In this document: in pieces, positions 1 to 8,439 of the stretch | Position numbering within the stretch: the first letter of the stretch is position 1 | How the letters are laid out: each line of letters opens with the position of its first letter | From: Cudoniella acicularis | Lineage: Eukaryota > Ascomycota > Leotiomycetes > Helotiales > Helotiaceae | NCBI GenBank assembly: GCA_013054445.1 | Contig: JAAMPI010001366.1 | Location: 1-15,395, forward strand | Length of the DNA stretch: 15,395 nucleotides | Reading direction: 5' to 3' | Notes under the pieces: model-generated | Databases searched by the model: none | Told to the model about the DNA's origin: nothing | The model's input: the letters and a program-made list of their open reading frames with translations, nothing else | Translations under genes and position numbers: made by a program

Positions 1-1158
1 CCCCTCCGCATCCCCAATAAAAACCTGACACTCCACCTTCCCCCTCTCCACCACACCTTCAAGCGTGAACTCCTTCGCTCTCGTCATATACTCAAAAATA
101 CTCTCCGTATTAAAACTCCACAATCCCTGCTCAATTCCCCATCTAATAGCCGTCGGTGGCGGCGGGATGGCGGTTAGGAGAGCGCGTCCAGCTTCGTCGA
201 ATTTTTCTTTCTCCCCATTGTTAAGCCAGGAGGTGAGGGGTTCTTGAAGATTAGAAGCGAAGCTTTCGCCTACGGAGAAGACGCCATCGATTGCTAGCAC
301 GGCTTTGATGCGGTGGTCTTTAGCTGCTGCGCGCACGGCGAGGTAGCCGCCCATTGAGTAGCCGAATAGTGCGATTCTCTCCTTGTCGACTTCAGGAAGT
401 GTGTAAAGGTAATCAATGCAAGGAGAAACGACCTTCTCCCAATCAGGAATAAAGCCTAGGTTTTGAGAACGGCGAACAGAAGGTTGGCCAGGTCCTTCGT
501 AGGTGAGGACGTTGAAGCCGCGTTCTAGGGCTGCGAGGCCGGAGACGTGGAGGAGTTCTTCTTGAGAGCCGTCGTAGCCGTTGCCTAGTATTATTGTTGG
601 TTTTCCTTTTCCTTTTCCTTTTCCCTTCCCATCTTCATCTATAGGAGAGGCGGCGTAAAAGATAGCCGGAATCTCAAACCCATGTTTCGAAGGAATAGTA
701 ACTCGTTTCCCAGGAACAGGCAAAAGCGCTATGGCTGCATCAAAAGTAGCAGTTTGCCGTTCCCACAGCTCCGCAATCCTTTTATCATTCGGATTGCCGT
801 GGAGGAAGAAACCCGCGGCGCGGAAGTAGTTTGAGGCGTGGAAATTTAGGTCTCGGATCGTGATTTTTTGTGATTGTGATAGTGGGTGGTTGGGAGGAGG
901 GATAGGGATTTGAAATTGTACGCGGAAAGCGAGGTTGTTGAAGGCGCGATACCAGGATCGGAAATCCCCGGGAACGATTTGAGAGGCGGCAACGAGGACT
1001 TCGGCGATGTCGGAGCCGGAATAGCGGGCGTGGCTGAGAACGCGGAGGAGCTCGAAGTGGAAGGTTGGGTCGGGGGAGAGTTGGAGTATTGTGGTTGTTG
1101 GTTGTTGGTTGTTGGTTGTTGGTTGTTGGTGGAGAAGGTAGTACAGTATAATAATCAT
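1..1158 (-). CDS. Alpha/beta hydrolase, fungal AYG1/FrsA-like group (3' end cut by window edge)
   Basis: The minus frame is open for 386 codons from the ATG at 1158 to the left edge, so the C-terminus is missing. The serine-hydrolase nucleophile elbow GYSMGG is visible, with Ser268 encoded at 355-357. Upstream lie an N-terminal helical cap, the FFLHGNPND segment and the oxyanion-loop-like NGYDGSQEELLH. The last residues (VFIGDAEG) fall where the family carries its acid Asp; the catalytic His would lie outside the window. Such proteins hydrolyse acyl or C-C bonds and include melanin-pathway chain-shortening enzymes and uncharacterised esterases; the substrate cannot be told here. The ATG at 1158 is the first in-frame ATG after an upstream stop near 1243. 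Two in-frame oddities are a Lys-Gly run from a hexanucleotide repeat (601-624) and a QQPTTNN stretch from a heptanucleotide repeat (1093-1130). The hydrolase assignment is firm; the subfamily is moderately sure. Confidence 0.85.
   Translation of the reverse strand, partial: MIIILYYLLHQQPTTNNQQPTTTILQLSPDPTFHFELLRVLSHARYSGSDIAEVLVAASQIVPGDFRSWYRAFNNLAFRVQFQIPIPPPNHPLSQSQKITIRDLNFHASNYFRAAGFFLHGNPNDKRIAELWERQTATFDAAIALLPVPGKRVTIPSKHGFEIPAIFYAASPIDEDGKGKGKGKGKPTIILGNGYDGSQEELLHVSGLAALERGFNVLTYEGPGQPSVRRSQNLGFIPDWEKVVSPCIDYLYTLPEVDKERIALFGYSMGGYLAVRAAAKDHRIKAVLAIDGVFSVGESFASNLQEPLTSWLNNGEKEKFDEAGRALLTAIPPPPTAIRWGIEQGLWSFNTESIFEYMTRAKEFTLEGVVERGKVECQVFIGDAEG
601..624. repeat. Hexanucleotide microsatellite (TTTTCC)4 inside the hydrolase gene
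   Basis: Four perfect TTTTCC copies. On the coding (minus) strand they give a Gly-Lys run in a surface-loop-like segment before the NGYDG motif. The unit is a multiple of three, so copy-number change would keep the frame. Confidence 0.9.
1093..1130. repeat. Heptanucleotide microsatellite (GGTTGTT)5 just after the hydrolase start codon
   Basis: Five perfect 7-bp units plus GGT. They lie about ten codons into the hydrolase reading frame and encode a QQPTTNNQQPTT stretch. A gain or loss of one unit would shift the frame, unlike the hexanucleotide repeat further along. Confidence 0.9.
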
Positions 1159-1400
1159 GAAAGAAAGGGGTGAGATAAAGAATGTTAAGTTAGTTGTACT
1201 TTGGAAATTGGAATGGTCTGGGTTTAAGAGGCCTTCTATACTTCACTGTCTGTACAACATCAAAAGAGGCCCGGGAAATAAATCAATAGTGAGTGACGGT
1301 ACGACCGAGAGGGCTTGATTGATGCCCTCACTCGGTGGGATTATGTCTGCATATTCCGCGTCAGCGCATAAAACCCCTGCAAGGCCGGACGGGAAAGGCT

Positions 1401-1448
1401 GTAAGTACCTTTTATCGTATGTTGGTAACTCCACTTTTATTCTTACAG
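1401..1448 (+). other. Isolated spliceosomal intron-like sequence
   Basis: A 48-nt stretch begins GTAAGT, contains GGTAAC about 18 nt before the end and finishes TTCTTACAG, which fits a short fungal intron. The ATG at 1322 opens a 50-codon frame through it (stop 1472-1474). Splicing would instead create a TAA at the junction, leaving about 26 codons. It may belong to a non-coding or very short-ORF transcript, or be chance. Confidence 0.3.
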
Positions 1449-2611
1449 AAGCTTTACGTCCGTATTTAACATAGCAATCACCTGATCTGATTAGATGAAA
1501 GTGGGGTTGTACTGAGCTCGCTATTTTTGTAAAACATTTCGTATGTTCGTCTGTTCATCAAAGATTCAACCGAAAGGAATCTCTGTGTGGCAGTAAATGA
1601 TCAGAAACTTTGCTGTTGAAACCTATCTTCTCGTAGAGCTTTCTGGTGATGATTAAATGTTTCCCCATGAATGATGGCTAGTGCACAACTCGGCTCAGTG
1701 TATAAATCACCACGTATAAATCAAGAAAAAGAGGGATAGTCCTTAGAACACTACAAAGGTTACTAAGAGCGACTGAGGGGGGGAAACGAGTTGTAAGGAA
1801 TAGTCAGCTACCCTCCCATTACGCAATGTTTGCAAGCGACGCGCAGTGCAAGGGAAACCCACTATTAAAAGACGAAAAATTACTCCGACAGTATAAGCTA
1901 AGTAATAGTATAGTGGTACTACTATGCAGTTGTCTTGGCCTTCGCAGGATGAGAATTGACGTTGGAAATTAAACAATGACTCCGACACTCTAAAATCAAA
2001 CATTTCATAGTGGTATAAGCATGCAGTTTGTTTCGCATTCACATTCGCATTCGCAAGAGGAACATCAAGAACGAGGGGTGATCTTACATCCGTATATGCA
2101 CCATTCAATAGAACTACGTGATATTTGAATAAATTGCAAGGTATAAATCTATCGACACTCGCCAATCTCTTCACATTTCTCGTGAGAATAAAAATTATTA
2201 GAAGGGCAATGTCAAGAACTATCAAAAAGAGAACGAGTATTGGTCGAAAAGGAAACTCTGCATTAGACCTACAGGTATTATTGTGCAGTATGCGTATGGT
2301 TATAACTTGTCTAGGGTACACGCCACGATGGAGTGACCCATTATTACACGCCCAGTTGGGTCACAAAATCGGCTGCACTCGGACGCGCAACCGGAGAAAT
2401 GATGCCCAGTAGAGCGGTGTCCGTTCAGGAGCGAAGCCGAGGGCATTTCGGGAACGAGGCTTTCCGGTTCAGGAACGAAACGCTCTTGACACTAGTCAAA
2501 TGGGTCCGCTATCAGGAAGCATCATCCATCCGTGCTCAGAAGATCCTCGATTAAATTTGGATGTGCTTTTGGGTTTTTATCTGACGCCACCAGCCCAGTC
2601 ATAATTGCATG

Positions 2612-2629
2612 CTTCGAGAATTCTCGAAG
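2612..2629. repeat. 18-bp perfect palindrome just past the RIT1 stop
   Basis: CTTCGAGAATTCTCGAAG equals its own reverse complement. It contains two TTCnnGAA modules back to back, resembling a heat-shock-element layout. It lies 7 bp beyond the RIT1 stop codon, in the expected 3' UTR, where it could also form a hairpin in the mRNA. Confidence 0.6.
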
Positions 2630-2635
2630 TGCTGC

Positions 2636-4112
2636 TCATCTGGGACGTTCCATTAAAAAGCTGTTGACACTTTGTAAGGTCGCCCGATTTGGATTCGCGT
2701 CTGGCATTGATGTCGAGATCCAACCCAACCGACTTCTGATAAAGCTCTTGTCGATCCCCGAGGTCCTAGTTTCTTCCGAAAGTTGGCCATCAGGACCAAA
2801 GAAAAGGCAGAGCAGAGTGAGTGCGACTCCGATAGACAAGTCTTTGCCAGTCTCACAAGCAATAACAATGCGAGTGACTTGACTAGCTGGATCTCGGAGC
2901 TTAGGGATGTGGCTTTTAATAAAGTCGGCGATGTATGGTAAAGCCATCCGAAGGCTTTTACTCCCCGCTTTATGTGGACCAAGACCAATTTCGAGAGAGT
3001 TTAGAGAGGTTTGCCATACATTCTGACCGGTTACAGTTGGTGAGAGAGCAATTGTAAGATCCTCCGGTTGATGATTAGCAATAGAAGAAAGCTGGGTAAC
3101 GAAGAGAATTGAGGTTGGATGAATAACCCTAACGTTCTCTCCGACAGCCCCACCGTTCCCTACTTCGTTGACTAATGTCTCAATCAGATCTGGGAGGTCG
3201 CTCTCTGGTGTGGAAAGAAGTATCTTGCTGTTTGCCCAAAACACGGGTGGTGAAAGCCCATGGGCCCAGTTTTCCGTGTCATCACCTGCTCCTTGTATGT
3301 AGCCCCCTTCAGTGACCTCTGGCCCAACGACACGCCGTGAGACTGTGCAACAGATAACAGGGTGGAATTGCTCAAATATTTCTGATGTAGTTTCGACATT
3401 CGAGTCCGGAGTAATCCACATTGGGCGGAGAGGTTTTGATATTTGGGTTTTGAGAGAGTCGAAAGGAATGTCGAGGGCTTTGAGGGCGACTTTGAACGAA
3501 GGGAGGAGCTTGGATATTTGGGCATGTTCTGTAGATGAAACTACTTGCGGTGGAGTATATAAGTCGTAGAATTGCGATTCGCCTGGAAAGAGGACTCGGT
3601 TTATAACACTGCACCAGATCGGTATAGTCTTGCTGAGAGCATCGGGCATTCCTTGAAATGGTCAGCACCTGCAAGGGAGGCTTGGGGAACAAAACCTACT
3701 TTTCCCACGTCTTGTAGAATCAATAATGATGCACCTACGACCGGCATCAGCGTATGCCAAATGCAAAATCTTTCTCCCACCAACCCATCATTCTTTCCAA
3801 TACTTTCGAGCAAGTGGAGATTCAGTCGTCTAGAGCTGAATTTCCAAACTCCAGTATGCCCATCGGTACTCTTGAAGTACGCGCTTCCACCCTTCTGACT
3901 CGGATCGATATACCAGCTTCCACATCTCTCATTTGCGATGAGCGGTCGGTCATAGGCATTTTGTACATTCTGTGCAAAGGCTGCATCTTCCTGGATCGAT
4001 TGCAGACGGTTGTGGATGGAGAGAGTCGATCGTTTGAGTCGCCGAGGGTCCTGGAGAAATTGTGGTTTGCCTGCTCTGAGAATATCAGATCAGCGGTGGT
4101 GGGAGGTGGCAT
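2636..4112 (-). CDS. RIT1: tRNA A64-2'-O-ribosylphosphate transferase (initiator tRNA phosphoribosyl transferase), with one apparent frameshift
   Basis: Rit1 adds 2'-O-ribosyl phosphate from PRPP to A64 of initiator tRNA-Met, keeping it out of elongation. Exon 1 is 3785-4112, exon 2 is 3700-3734 (35 nt) and exon 3 is 2636-3651. The introns are 3735-3784 (GTTGGT, branch GCTGAT, GTAG) and 3652-3699 (GTAGGT, branch GCTGAC, CAAG). Splicing restores GCIIIDSTRRGKRMPDALSK across both junctions. Family landmarks include ANERCGSWYI, YFKSTDGHTG, GGYIQGAGDDTENWAHG and the C-terminal DUSP-like loop IACETGKDLSIG. The ATG at 4112 starts MPPPTTADLIFSEQ. Near 4036-4040 the reading frame jumps: TLGD is followed in the next frame by LKRSTLSIHNR, as if one base were missing. 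Counting that base, the exons total 1380 nt, exactly 460 codons with the stop. No GT donor after the ATG offers an intron explanation. This is either a sequencing error or early gene loss. Confidence 0.88.
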
Positions 4113-5279
4113 AGAAGGCAATATTCTATGCTGCGTCGTGGAATAGGTAGAGATTGGTGCGGAAGTTATGGTGAAGAGGATATCTTTTTTAGCTTGAATT
4201 CCGATTGGTCAGCAATGACCGCGTACGGCGGGCGTAATTTCAGATGACAACGACATCTCATCCTCTCCACAACTCTGGCCCCGAATACGTTCAGAGGATG
4301 CTTCTAATTCAGCGCATCTAAAATCTTCCTTCCCAAAAAGCTCTTCGTTCCTTTTTGACTAGATTTTGAAATCATTCATTCTCATCAACCTAGCATCATT
4401 CTTCGCTTTTGATCTATGAAGACTTCACTATATTTTCAACAAAGTAGGAAAATATGCCACCTTTTCATGATATATCTAGTGAAGATGGAACTTTCATAAT
4501 ACCCTATGGTTGCTATCCTGGTGTTATAAATACCAGGGAAGGAAATATATAACCTGATGCTGCTCAGGACGTTGGTTACTGTCGAAGCAGGTGACTAGCT
4601 GAACGATGGTTTTCATTCTTGTGGAGTCAGCATATCACGATGAAAGTTTCAAACCCTAAAACAAAAACATTTTGTGTGAGCTGAAGAGTAAATTTTGACG
4701 AGGAGGTGAGAAGCTTCTCATAGATTTGAGGAACTTCCGAACTGGTAAAGTTTTATAACTGGTAGCTTACGATTCTCTATTTTCAAGCTGGTATTCAACT
4801 TCATATAAGGCATAAGACGATTGACGTAGTTGTTGTGCTGGCGAAGTTAGTTTCCAATCTTTGTTTAAAGGCCCGCCGATAGTCGACGAGAATCACCAAC
4901 TTACTGTGTGGCCTCTCCAGATCGATATCGGCCGTAACATGGAACGCCTCTGCGGATACAGGAAGATCAACCATAAAATCTAGCAAACCAAGAATCTTGT
5001 GGAAAATTTCTTTTGCGAACCATCTCCCAATCTCACTTCATTTTGATTGGAATGATGTCGCGACGATTGGCTTGAGAATTTTTACGGTTCCAAGAGCAAT
5101 AAGGAATAAGAGCCTCTCCTAATATTTTAGACGAGGTACGTTTGTCAACTGTCAACAGTTTCAAACAGTTTAAGTCAAGGCTAATGAATAGTACCCCAGA
5201 AGTGAGTAGCGGGAAATTATCATTGGTGAGAAGAGAGAAGGAGCAAGAGACGCGGGCTGACACCTGACCTGGACATTCC
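4113..5279. other. Spacer between divergently oriented RIT1 and rvt
   Basis: It should contain the RIT1 promoter at its left end. Nothing was recognised by homology. It holds a candidate 46-aa spliced minus-strand ORF (4767-4974) and a 32-codon plus-strand ATG frame (4454-4552) that is probably chance. Near 4517-4537 a small CCTGGT...ACCAGG inverted repeat lies inside that frame. Confidence 0.5.
4767..4974 (-). CDS. Candidate small spliced ORF, 46 aa, unknown
   Basis: The ATG at 4974 opens MVDLPVSAEAFHV and reads to a donor GTAAGT at 4904. A 67-nt intron (4838-4904) carries a consensus ACTAAC branch site and ends CGCCAG. Joining the exons keeps the frame and gives TQQLRQSSYALYEVEYQLEN before a TAA at 4767-4769. 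The frame is also open about 20 codons upstream of the ATG, so an earlier exon is possible. A second donor-like GTAAGC overlaps the stop, so the gene may continue. I do not recognise the protein. The intron signals and sensible joined peptide are the only support, and a decayed remnant of a larger gene is equally possible. Confidence 0.3.
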
Positions 5280-5796
5280 TCTGTGTCCCTCCTGCCACCG
5301 AACTCGGCAAGTGCAACGCGTCAGGAGGACTCTACCTAGGTAGTTTCGCTTCTCGCTTACTCTCTCCAAACTCTTGGTTCACTCCCGCCGCCCAACACCA
5401 CTTCAACCAAGCAATCCACTTCTCTCCTCATCTCTACTCAGCAGAAAAGCTCCTGCGTCCTCCACATCACCAGGACAACTCTCCATTGGTGTGTGAGGTC
5501 ATCTTAAAAGGGTTCTCTGCCTACCCACTCGAAATCTACACCCCGTTGGGTCAAGGGTCCTCTACCTAGGCACATCGCGTTCCCGTTGCAGAGAATCTTC
5601 ACCTTTGCGTTGTCAACAGCCACCATTTCAAGGGCGTTTTCGACAATTTTCAGCTCCAAGCGCAGTTCAACTCAGCGTCATCTCCAGCCCTTCCGACTCC
5701 ACTATCTGTTCAAGTTGGAGATTTGAGATATCGCATTGGAAGGTGAAGACGCGTTTTAGGCAAGAGCAAGAAGGTTGCTTCCGATTTCGGCCCTAG
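5280..5796 (+). promoter_or_regulatory. CT-rich promoter/5' leader region of rvt with repeated CTCTACCTAGG
   Basis: Long pyrimidine-rich runs (CTCTCC, CTTCTCTCCTCATCTC) are typical of filamentous-fungal promoters and leaders. The 11-mer CTCTACCTAGG occurs at 5330-5340 and 5560-5570; the first copy extends to the perfect 12-bp palindrome CTACCTAGGTAG (5332-5343). I found no ATG between here and the rvt reading frame. Confidence 0.45.
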
Positions 5797-8169
5797 CGTC
5801 ACTTCTTGTCTATCGCCCAAGTACAGCGCGACCCGTCGGTTTCGACAAAGATTTTAAAGGACTGGCAAGCAAAACTGGAAAACGAGCTTCGAATTCAGTC
5901 AACGCAGTACGAATATGCTGCACTATATGACAAGTTGATTGAGGAATGCCTGGACACGGTACATGTTCAACATGAAGACTCCTCTGACCTCCCAACCTTC
6001 ACCTTTGGGCGAAATGGCAGGAAAGAGCTACACGAAGACGTGCCGCCTGGGAGCAGTACGCCTTCACAGCTCTCGAAACAAACACTGCCAACATTGAAAA
6101 CCACTTGAGCAATCTTTTCAATTCCTCCCCAATGGTCTCGTCTGCTTATCAGCTTCTACGCGCATCCACCAAGGAGTTCGGAGATAAACTTAGGAAAAAC
6201 CTGCGGTTCAACTATGACAGCGTCAAACAATCTATCGATGGTCTCTTGCGTAGTGATCTTCTCACCGATCACAAGCGGAATTGCTTAAAGAAATACCAAG
6301 CCATTCCAAAGATGCTAGAGGAGATAGCAGACATTGAACATTCAAATAGATGCGCTTGAGAGCTGGGAGCAGCCGCTTAAAGGTGTCGCAGTCAACCAGC
6401 GAAGAGGGTTGAATGGTCGCTACAGATTTTTCCACGATGAGCCAGTCCTGCAATCGATTCTTTTACGGCACATTGGCATGGAATGGTCTGTACATGTCTC
6501 AAGGGTATTGACTAAATTTCGAGCCACGAAGAACGCCTGGAAGGCATCATCCAAACCTGTCCCACAACATCAAAAGCTACGACGAAAGCACTTTCTAGGA
6601 TCTTCTTTAGCCGCCTCAGATAGTAACGTAGACTCACATAAGGTAAAACACTTTGATGATGAGGTTTTTCTAGAACAACTTGCACGACGGGAAGACGAAA
6701 TTCGAGCAGGTTATGATGACGAAAGCAGCAAAGTTGGCGATACTCGGAAGAGCCATATGCAGATTATGCAAAAACTCCTCCGCACAGGGGCAACGGAAAT
6801 TATCATGAAGAATGGGCTTGAGCAAGAGCTGGTCGTTGTTCGTTCCGACATCAAATGGTTTGGACCCTCCTTGCCTCATTCGACGATCTTCGCGGTCCTG
6901 AAATTCTTTGGTGTGCCGGAGGTCTAGATCAATTTCTTTCGCCGCGTCCTCGAAGCGCCGGTTAAATTTTCTGAGGATGGGCCCAATGCAGAGGTCAGGA
7001 AGAGAGTGCGCGGTACGCCACCTAGTAGTCCGCTGTCTGATATGATTAGGGAATTAATATTCTTCTCGTTAGATTTATCTTTCAATCACCAAACTAATAG
7101 AAAGCTTCTTTACCGGCTTCATGATGACATCTGGTTCTAGGGATCGGAGAAGAATTGCGTTGAGGGGTGGGATACTTTGAAGCAATTTACTACTTTGATG
7201 GGGCTGGAGGTGAACGAGAAGAAAACTGGCAGCGCCAAAATCCACGGAAAGGCAGGCGAAACTTGCTGGTTACCACCATCACTCCCGGAGGGTGAAGTCA
7301 GATAGGGTTTCTTGAAACTTGACTCTGCTTCCGGACGTTTCGTTGTTGACCAAGCTGAGGTGGATACCCAAATTAAAGAGCTACAGCTCCAATTAGGAGC
7401 TTGTAAATGTGTTTTCGACTAGGTAAAGGCCTGGAACAATTACGCGCGATTATTTGGCAATCATTCTGCAATTCCGGCCAATTGTTTTGGGAGAGAGCAT
7501 GTCGACATGCTGATCGACACGTTTGCGCGGATTCAAGAAAGTTTGTTCGCTGGCAAGGGAGGCAATGCTACCTCAGCGCTCTCTAGCATGATTTCAACTC
7601 GATTTAGTATTGATGATATCCTGGAAGGTTTCCTTTATGCGCCTTCTGACGATGGGGGCTTGGAGGTCAAGAACCCTCTCATCAACTTGAACTTAGTCCG
7701 CAACAATCTCCCTGAAAGCCCCGATCAAGCAATGAAGGAGTTTAACGAGAAGGAAAGACGGGTTTATCGAGAAGCGAAATCGAAGTTCGAAAGTGGGGTA
7801 ACGACCGGAGCATCAAAATTGACCAAGGAAGTTAGAAAAAAATTCGCTAAGCAACCATTCATGTCATTCGAGGAGTATATCTGGTACCGTGAGCAGACAT
7901 CCGCGGACCTACTAAAGGTGTACATCTGGCTGCTGTCAAAACCAAAACCGAGGGAGATCGTTTGCCCTGATGGTATCTCGCTCGATGTTGAGAAGTTTTG
8001 CCATAAAAATAAATGGAGGGGCCTGCACAAGTGTGAACAACGTATGATCGAGATCTACAGGGAGCACCTTGTCAGACGTTTTGGGGGGTTGACCATTGTA
8101 GGAAAAGGCTGGCTTTCAAAGGGGTTCATGTCCGTGTTACGCGATAGTCGGTTGAAGTTGCAGGATTGA
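5797..8169 (+). pseudogene. rvt: rvt: reverse-transcriptase-related cellular gene, disrupted
   Basis: The rvt family comprises single-copy, non-mobile reverse-transcriptase relatives found in many fungi, able to polymerise nucleotides but with unsettled cellular role. The conceptual product is about 790 aa in three frames: 5797-6038, then 6039-6332, then 6334-8169. N-terminal segments include KDWQAKLENELRIQ and WEQYAFTALET. Polymerase motif A is SDIKWFGPSLPHST (Asp codon 6847-6849), the B-like motif is RGTPPSSPLSD, motif C is YRLHDDIWF (Asp pair 7123-7128), and the D-like motif is GLEVNEKKTG. Lesions are: no in-frame ATG (the likely start reads TTG at 5806); frameshifts near 6037-6039 and 6333; and in-frame TAG at 6925-6927, 7138-7140, 7303-7305 and 7420-7422. 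All four TAGs sit where the family has Trp, as far as I recall. From 7423 to the TGA at 8169 the frame is clean. Family is well supported; non-function is likely but not certain. Confidence 0.82.
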
Positions 8170-8439
8170 GAATCGGGCGATTTGTGCTAGCTATGACTAT
8201 GGATGACATACGGAGGCTTCTTTTGCTTTGTATCTCAGAAGATGTTTCAATCAAAAAGGTGGCTATCAGATGAATAACTTGTAGCGTATAGGCAATCAAA
8301 ATCGTGCCAAATGCATCTTGACTTTGCCATGTTTGGTCTGCTGGTAGTAGAAATTGTGCATGGTTCCTGGACCATTAAAAAGTCTCACAACACCGTAGAT
8401 TCTCAGAGGAATGAAGCTGACCACGAAAGCCTGTCCGTT
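8170..8439. other. 3' flank of rvt, no gene seen
   Basis: Ordinary-composition sequence with no ORF or repeat I can support. It probably contains the old rvt 3' UTR. Confidence 0.5.

Larger units (their letters stand above)
1159..2635. other. Intergenic region, no supported gene
   Basis: About 1.5 kb between the 5' end of the hydrolase and the 3' end of RIT1, both on the minus strand. The longer open frames here (for example minus 1743-2321) start at GTG rather than ATG, show no recognisable motif and lie in ordinary AT-moderate sequence. A short (CATTCG)-type repeat lies near 2035-2055. Two similar GTTCAGGA(G/A)CGAA blocks lie at about 2423 and 2468. The part next to 1158 should hold the hydrolase promoter, but no clear element was found. 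Confidence 0.6.

Noticed and set aside
1243..1434. 63-codon minus-strand frame
   Set aside because: It starts at GTG and no family is recognised. It overlaps a better-supported plus-strand intron signature.
1743..2321. 192-codon open frame on the minus strand with hydrophobic stretches
   Set aside because: It begins at GTG, not ATG, with no recognised domain, no splice signals and odd composition. A frame of this length can arise by chance here.
2532..3569. Open frames on the plus strand across 2532-2882 and 3312-3569
   Set aside because: They are antisense shadows of RIT1 exon 3, whose minus-strand frame carries conserved family motifs throughout.
6925..7422. UAG read as Trp by a variant nuclear code or readthrough
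   Set aside because: No such code is known in filamentous ascomycetes. The four gene ends seen in this window all use TGA, so the window cannot exclude it, but RIP or mRNA editing explains the sites with known biology.
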